Positions 7,147 through 10,211 of a stretch of 10,211 nucleotides of DNA are shown here, piece by piece (within the stretch, counting starts at the first letter, position 1; every line of letters starts with the position of its first letter). Made by a program: the position numbers and the translations under genes. The stretch comes from Dinochytrium kinnereticum (taxonomy: Eukaryota; Chytridiomycota; Chytridiomycetes; Chytridiales; Chytridiaceae), in NCBI GenBank assembly GCA_027604005.1, contig JADGJT010000553.1, positions 1,500 through 11,710 on the forward strand, read 5' to 3'. The notes under the pieces were generated by a model that was not told the DNA's origin, did not search any database, and saw only the letters and a program-made list of their open reading frames with translations.

Positions 7147-9920
7147 TCACACTTTCACAATAATCCCAACCTGCGCTCGCCCGTCATCACCGACGCGTGA
7201 AACAACGTTCTCTCCAACACCCCTCAGAGTTCGCTTATCCCCGTGGGGAAGGACAAACCAGATCGTGTTGTATGTGATCTTGAAATCCTTCTTCACGGTC
7301 GTAACTCCAACCGACACCTCGGCCACCCCTGCCTCCATCGATAACTTTATCTCGGTTGTAGGAGCGTCCATGCTTTCCCCATCATCTTCAATCAAAAACG
7401 TCTCGCTCTTCCTCACAGCCTTGGCGGGGCTCTTGGCATCGAACGGGTATGGGAAGCACCAGACAACCCTTTCATTATCAGCGCCAGGCTCACCAACATA
7501 TTTAATCACAGGCCCAGTTGGAATTATCGCGCCAGCGTACGCAAGAACCCCGCCGCATCTCTCTAAAGGTACTTGAAGGTCGACCTCCATGCCTCCAGCG
7601 TGCCACTCTCCGGTCCATAAATCGCACCATGGGTCTCCAGATGGAAGCAAGACGCGACGCGTGGTGGCCTTTGCTTCGAAAACAGAGGCGATAAGAAGTG
7701 ACCTTCCAAGCATAAACTCAAATGATGATGTCTGAATTTTGGGGTCGAGTTGGAAGTGATAGACTAGGGGTCGTATCACGGGGTGCCCAGTCCTTGCAGC
7801 CTCGTGGCTCAAGGTGTAGATGTAAGGAAGAATCTTGTAACGTAGGTGAATAGCCTCGCGAATGATGGGTAAAACCTTCAAAGCATGATTAACAAAAATA
7901 TTGTTGTGAGAGAGAAAACGAGAAAGATAATAGACTTACTTCAGGGTACATCCAGGGCTCAGTAACTCCTTCATCCTTCCAGCTATGAATGCAGAACCTG
8001 GGGTGAAAAACACCATTCTGAACCCATCTCACAAAGAGTTCAGCCTCGGGCCGGGGCCCAACAAAACCGCCTACGTCATGACCATACCCAGCCAACCCCG
8101 AGAGACCAGCGTTTAGCCCCATAGGAATGTTATGCTTTAGGGTCTCCCACGATGAAAAGTTATCTCCGGACCAAGTCTGAGCCGCATATCGCTGAATCCC
8201 TGCACATCCCGAACGAGTAATCAAAAACGGTCTCCTCTTGGGGAACCTCTCAACTAGAGCTTCAAACGACGCCGTGGCCATCATGAGGGTCTGAAGGGAT
8301 CTTCCAGCTGACCCTGCAGTCGATGGGGTAGCACCCTTGTTGGAGTGTGCATAGATGTGGTTATCGTCGGGGAGGGCAATCTCGTTGTTATCGTTCCAGA
8401 TTCCCTCAATTCCCAGATCCAAGAGGTCAGTCACGCCTTTCTTCCAAAACTCTCGTCCCGGTTTGCTAGAGAAGTCGATGTATGAGCCTGTCGCGTTGGC
8501 ACCGCCTCCAGCACTCCATAAACGGGTAGTAGAAGCATTATCTTCCTATTACTGGTCAGGCTCTTTAAATGAGAAGCGACTGATATACCTCTGGACTCCA
8601 CACAAAACCGCGCTTAAGGAACATATTAGGGTATTCAGGATGGCGAGATAACAGCCATGGCTTGATATTTGCGGCAATGCGTATACCACTGCTTCGAAGG
8701 CTGGAAATCAGTCCTCGTGGGTCAGGAAATCGTTTCCTATTATCTGTTACGGTTTATTCAATAATATATTTCATGTTACCTGTTCCAAGTAAACACATTT
8801 CTCGCTCCGTTTTCAGGGTCAACTAGAACGAAAGTCAAACCCATTTGGGCAATGTTCTCTAATTACCTGTATATCCACTTGACAAATGCAAAAGGTCGCA
8901 GGGGATATTCCACTTGCGACAGAGATCCGGAAAACGTGAAATCATCACTTGAGCTTCCTCTGTCTCGGCGTATCCCATGGCACTTGCAAGATACCCAAGG
9001 GCGTATTTAGGAGGTAAGATAGGATGGCCAACAATCCTGGTGAAGCCTTCTACCACCTTTTCAATCGAAGGACCGAAAATAAAGTACATGTCCAGGCCAA
9101 AACCGCTTTTGACGGTGTGGTGGCGGTAGAATCCCCAAAAGGCATCAATCTCAAGACCAAAATCGCTGATGCCGGAAGCCAAAGAATCGTAATAAACACC
9201 AAATGCCTGACGCGTGACGGTATCCAGGGCAATGTAGAAGGGTATGTTCTTGTACAGTGGGTCGGTAGCAGTAGCGTCGTATCCCAAGGCATCCATCGTC
9301 TCAAGCCTGAATCTCCTTTTGTTCAGGAAAAGCGGGGAGGCACGTTCTCCCATTCCATAGCAGACATCGGTTTCCTTGTTAACAACAAAATGACGAGCAC
9401 CGAGGCTGTTCTTAAACAATGAGTATGACCTATGAGGCAGGTCTTGAAGAAGAGGAAACTCGGGAACAGCGACTGAGGACCAGTTAAGTGAAATGTCACC
9501 GTCTTCAGGGTCGAGTTTGACAACTATCTGTAGGGAGTCAGTAACAACAGTCATTCCTCCGTCTGGGTTGGAGATGACATCAGGCGGTGGGCATGGAAAT
9601 CTGGCGGCCACTGCATCTCTCGGTGTTCCCGAGACATGTACCGCAACCGTTTCATTAGAGATGGCCCCCTTTGCCTCTTCTGTGGGGCTCCGCGGCGGGT
9701 TGGAAAAGAACCTGTGCCTCGGGTCGTCGGGGGCCACGCAGTGGGTCGTCTCTTGAGGTATGTGGCCGTGGTAGTCTCCGGGTGGAGGCACATGCTGAAC
9801 CCTGACAATGCTGTGGTCCAAGGCTTGAATGCTGAACGCTGAGCCTTCCTTGGAAAGAAAGCTAAGGGGAGAGACGGACACACCCACACGAGAGAACTTT
9901 GACGGCACGTACTCGCGCAT
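7147..9920 (-). CDS. Glycoside hydrolase family 31 alpha-glycosidase (WNDNNE type), 5 exons, 859 aa
   Basis: Exons: 9920-8867, 8822-8780, 8736-8589, 8545-7940, 7875-7147; introns are 44, 43, 43 and 64 nt, and phases agree throughout. An N-terminal beta-sandwich (about 1-295) contains CYGMGERASP and is followed by the (beta/alpha)8 barrel from LPPKYALGY (302). Barrel landmarks are HLSSGYT (345-351), FTWNRKRFPDP, the nucleophile strand GIWNDNNE with Asp467, the acid/base loop TWSGDN with Asp543, and GHDVGGF. C-terminal beta domains follow from about residue 650. These are retaining exo-acting alpha-glycosidases; the substrate (glucoside, xyloside or transfer reaction) cannot be read from sequence. 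HLSSGYT with WNDNNE marks a branch other than classic secreted maltases, which have WxDMNEP. No signal peptide or membrane helix is visible, so it is probably cytosolic. An in-frame TAG lies 12 nt before the ATG, fixing the start if there is no upstream coding exon. Confidence 0.94.
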
Positions 9921-10192
9921 TTGAGCGTTTGGCTAGGAGTTGTTGCAGAGCTGAGAGTTTGTGCAAAATCCCCAATGCAAGTCAAGGTCCGACAGTTGAC
10001 AATCTCGATCAGGCAGACGAGTCGGAGTCGCCGGACGCGTCAAACTGTGGTCAGTCTTCGTTCTAACGGCGCTCAGTCCAGCGCGCGTAATTGGTCTGAG
10101 TGTCTGAGTGTTTGGCAACGATGCTGCTGATGACGGTACTATGTATTTGGCGATGAGGTTGGTGGTGCTCTCCAACAAGTCGCACACATCTG
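9921..10192 (-). promoter_or_regulatory. 5' flank of the GH31 gene
   Basis: No TATA box is evident. In minus sense the segment opens with an acceptor-like T19-CAG (from the window edge to 10190). Immediately after comes an ATG (10189) that begins a 16-codon upstream frame closed by TAG at about 10139. An in-frame TAG 12 nt before the GH31 ATG separates this flank from the coding frame. If the acceptor is real, this is a 5' UTR exon of about 269 nt. Confidence 0.4.
10094..10109. repeat. Exact tandem duplication of an 8-bp unit
   Basis: The unit GTCTGAGT is repeated twice without a gap in the GH31 5' flank. It is too short to infer function. Confidence 0.6.
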
Positions 10193-10211
10193 AAAAAAAA
10201 AAAAAAAAAAA
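10193..10211. repeat. A19 homopolymer at the window edge
   Basis: Nineteen consecutive A residues end the window. On the minus strand this is a T19 tract abutting CAG, a possible intron 3' end upstream of the GH31 gene. It could equally be a contig break at a homopolymer, or a poly(A) remnant joined by assembly. Confidence 0.6.

Noticed and set aside
7094..7576. 160-codon plus-strand frame
   Set aside because: Antisense to the last GH31 exon; no family resemblance.
8740..8752. AACAG as the acceptor of GH31 intron 2
   Set aside because: It would create an in-frame TAA; the AATAG 7 nt later restores Trp-Asn-Arg-Lys-Arg-Phe-Pro.
1..10211. An operon, defence system, mobile element, RNA gene or CRISPR array
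   Set aside because: All coding sequence belongs to intron-containing eukaryotic genes of unrelated known function. I saw no transposase, terminal repeats, tRNA/rRNA sequence or regular spaced repeats.

Overview
The window looks like a compact, intron-bearing nuclear locus of a fungus, most likely an early-diverging (chytrid-type) lineage. The fungal assignment rests on the family resemblance of the two clearest genes (LCB1 and SEY1). It is also supported by short introns (43-199 nt) with GT..AG ends, CTAAC/CTGAC-like branch points and T-rich tracts. The precise lineage is inference. I see no mobile element, RNA gene, CRISPR array or bacterial operon.

Four protein genes can be assembled, all on the minus strand and head to tail. 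From high to low coordinates they are: (1) 9920-7147, an 859-residue cytosolic-looking GH31 alpha-glycosidase in 5 exons; (2) 7051-3992, SEY1, an 835-residue dynamin-like GTPase for homotypic ER fusion in 9 exons; (3) 3636-1415, LCB1, the 520-residue non-catalytic subunit of serine palmitoyltransferase in 8 exons; (4) 1055-655, a 108-residue protein in 2 exons whose N-terminus resembles the mitochondrial micropeptide STMP1. I built each model by joining exons by hand. Every junction keeps phase and restores a family-conserved sequence, and all four total lengths are multiples of three.

Spacing is tight: 95 nt between GH31 and SEY1, about 355 nt between SEY1 and LCB1, and about 359 nt between LCB1 and the STMP1-like gene. 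Positions 1-654 hold no gene I can support. They do contain a perfect 11-bp inverted repeat beside an AATAAA signal read on the minus strand. Positions 9921-10211 are the 5' flank of the GH31 gene and end in a 19-A run at the window edge, which on the minus strand reads as T19-CAG, a splice-acceptor-like sequence.

LCB1 and SEY1 are both endoplasmic-reticulum membrane proteins (sphingolipid entry step and ER tubule fusion). The STMP1-like protein would be mitochondrial and the GH31 enzyme soluble. Nothing indicates that the four form one pathway; this is ordinary eukaryotic housekeeping with a few points worth checking. The main ones are the STMP1-like peptide with its tandem splice acceptor, the WNDNNE-type GH31 active site, and the cluster of 43-44 nt introns in the GH31 gene.
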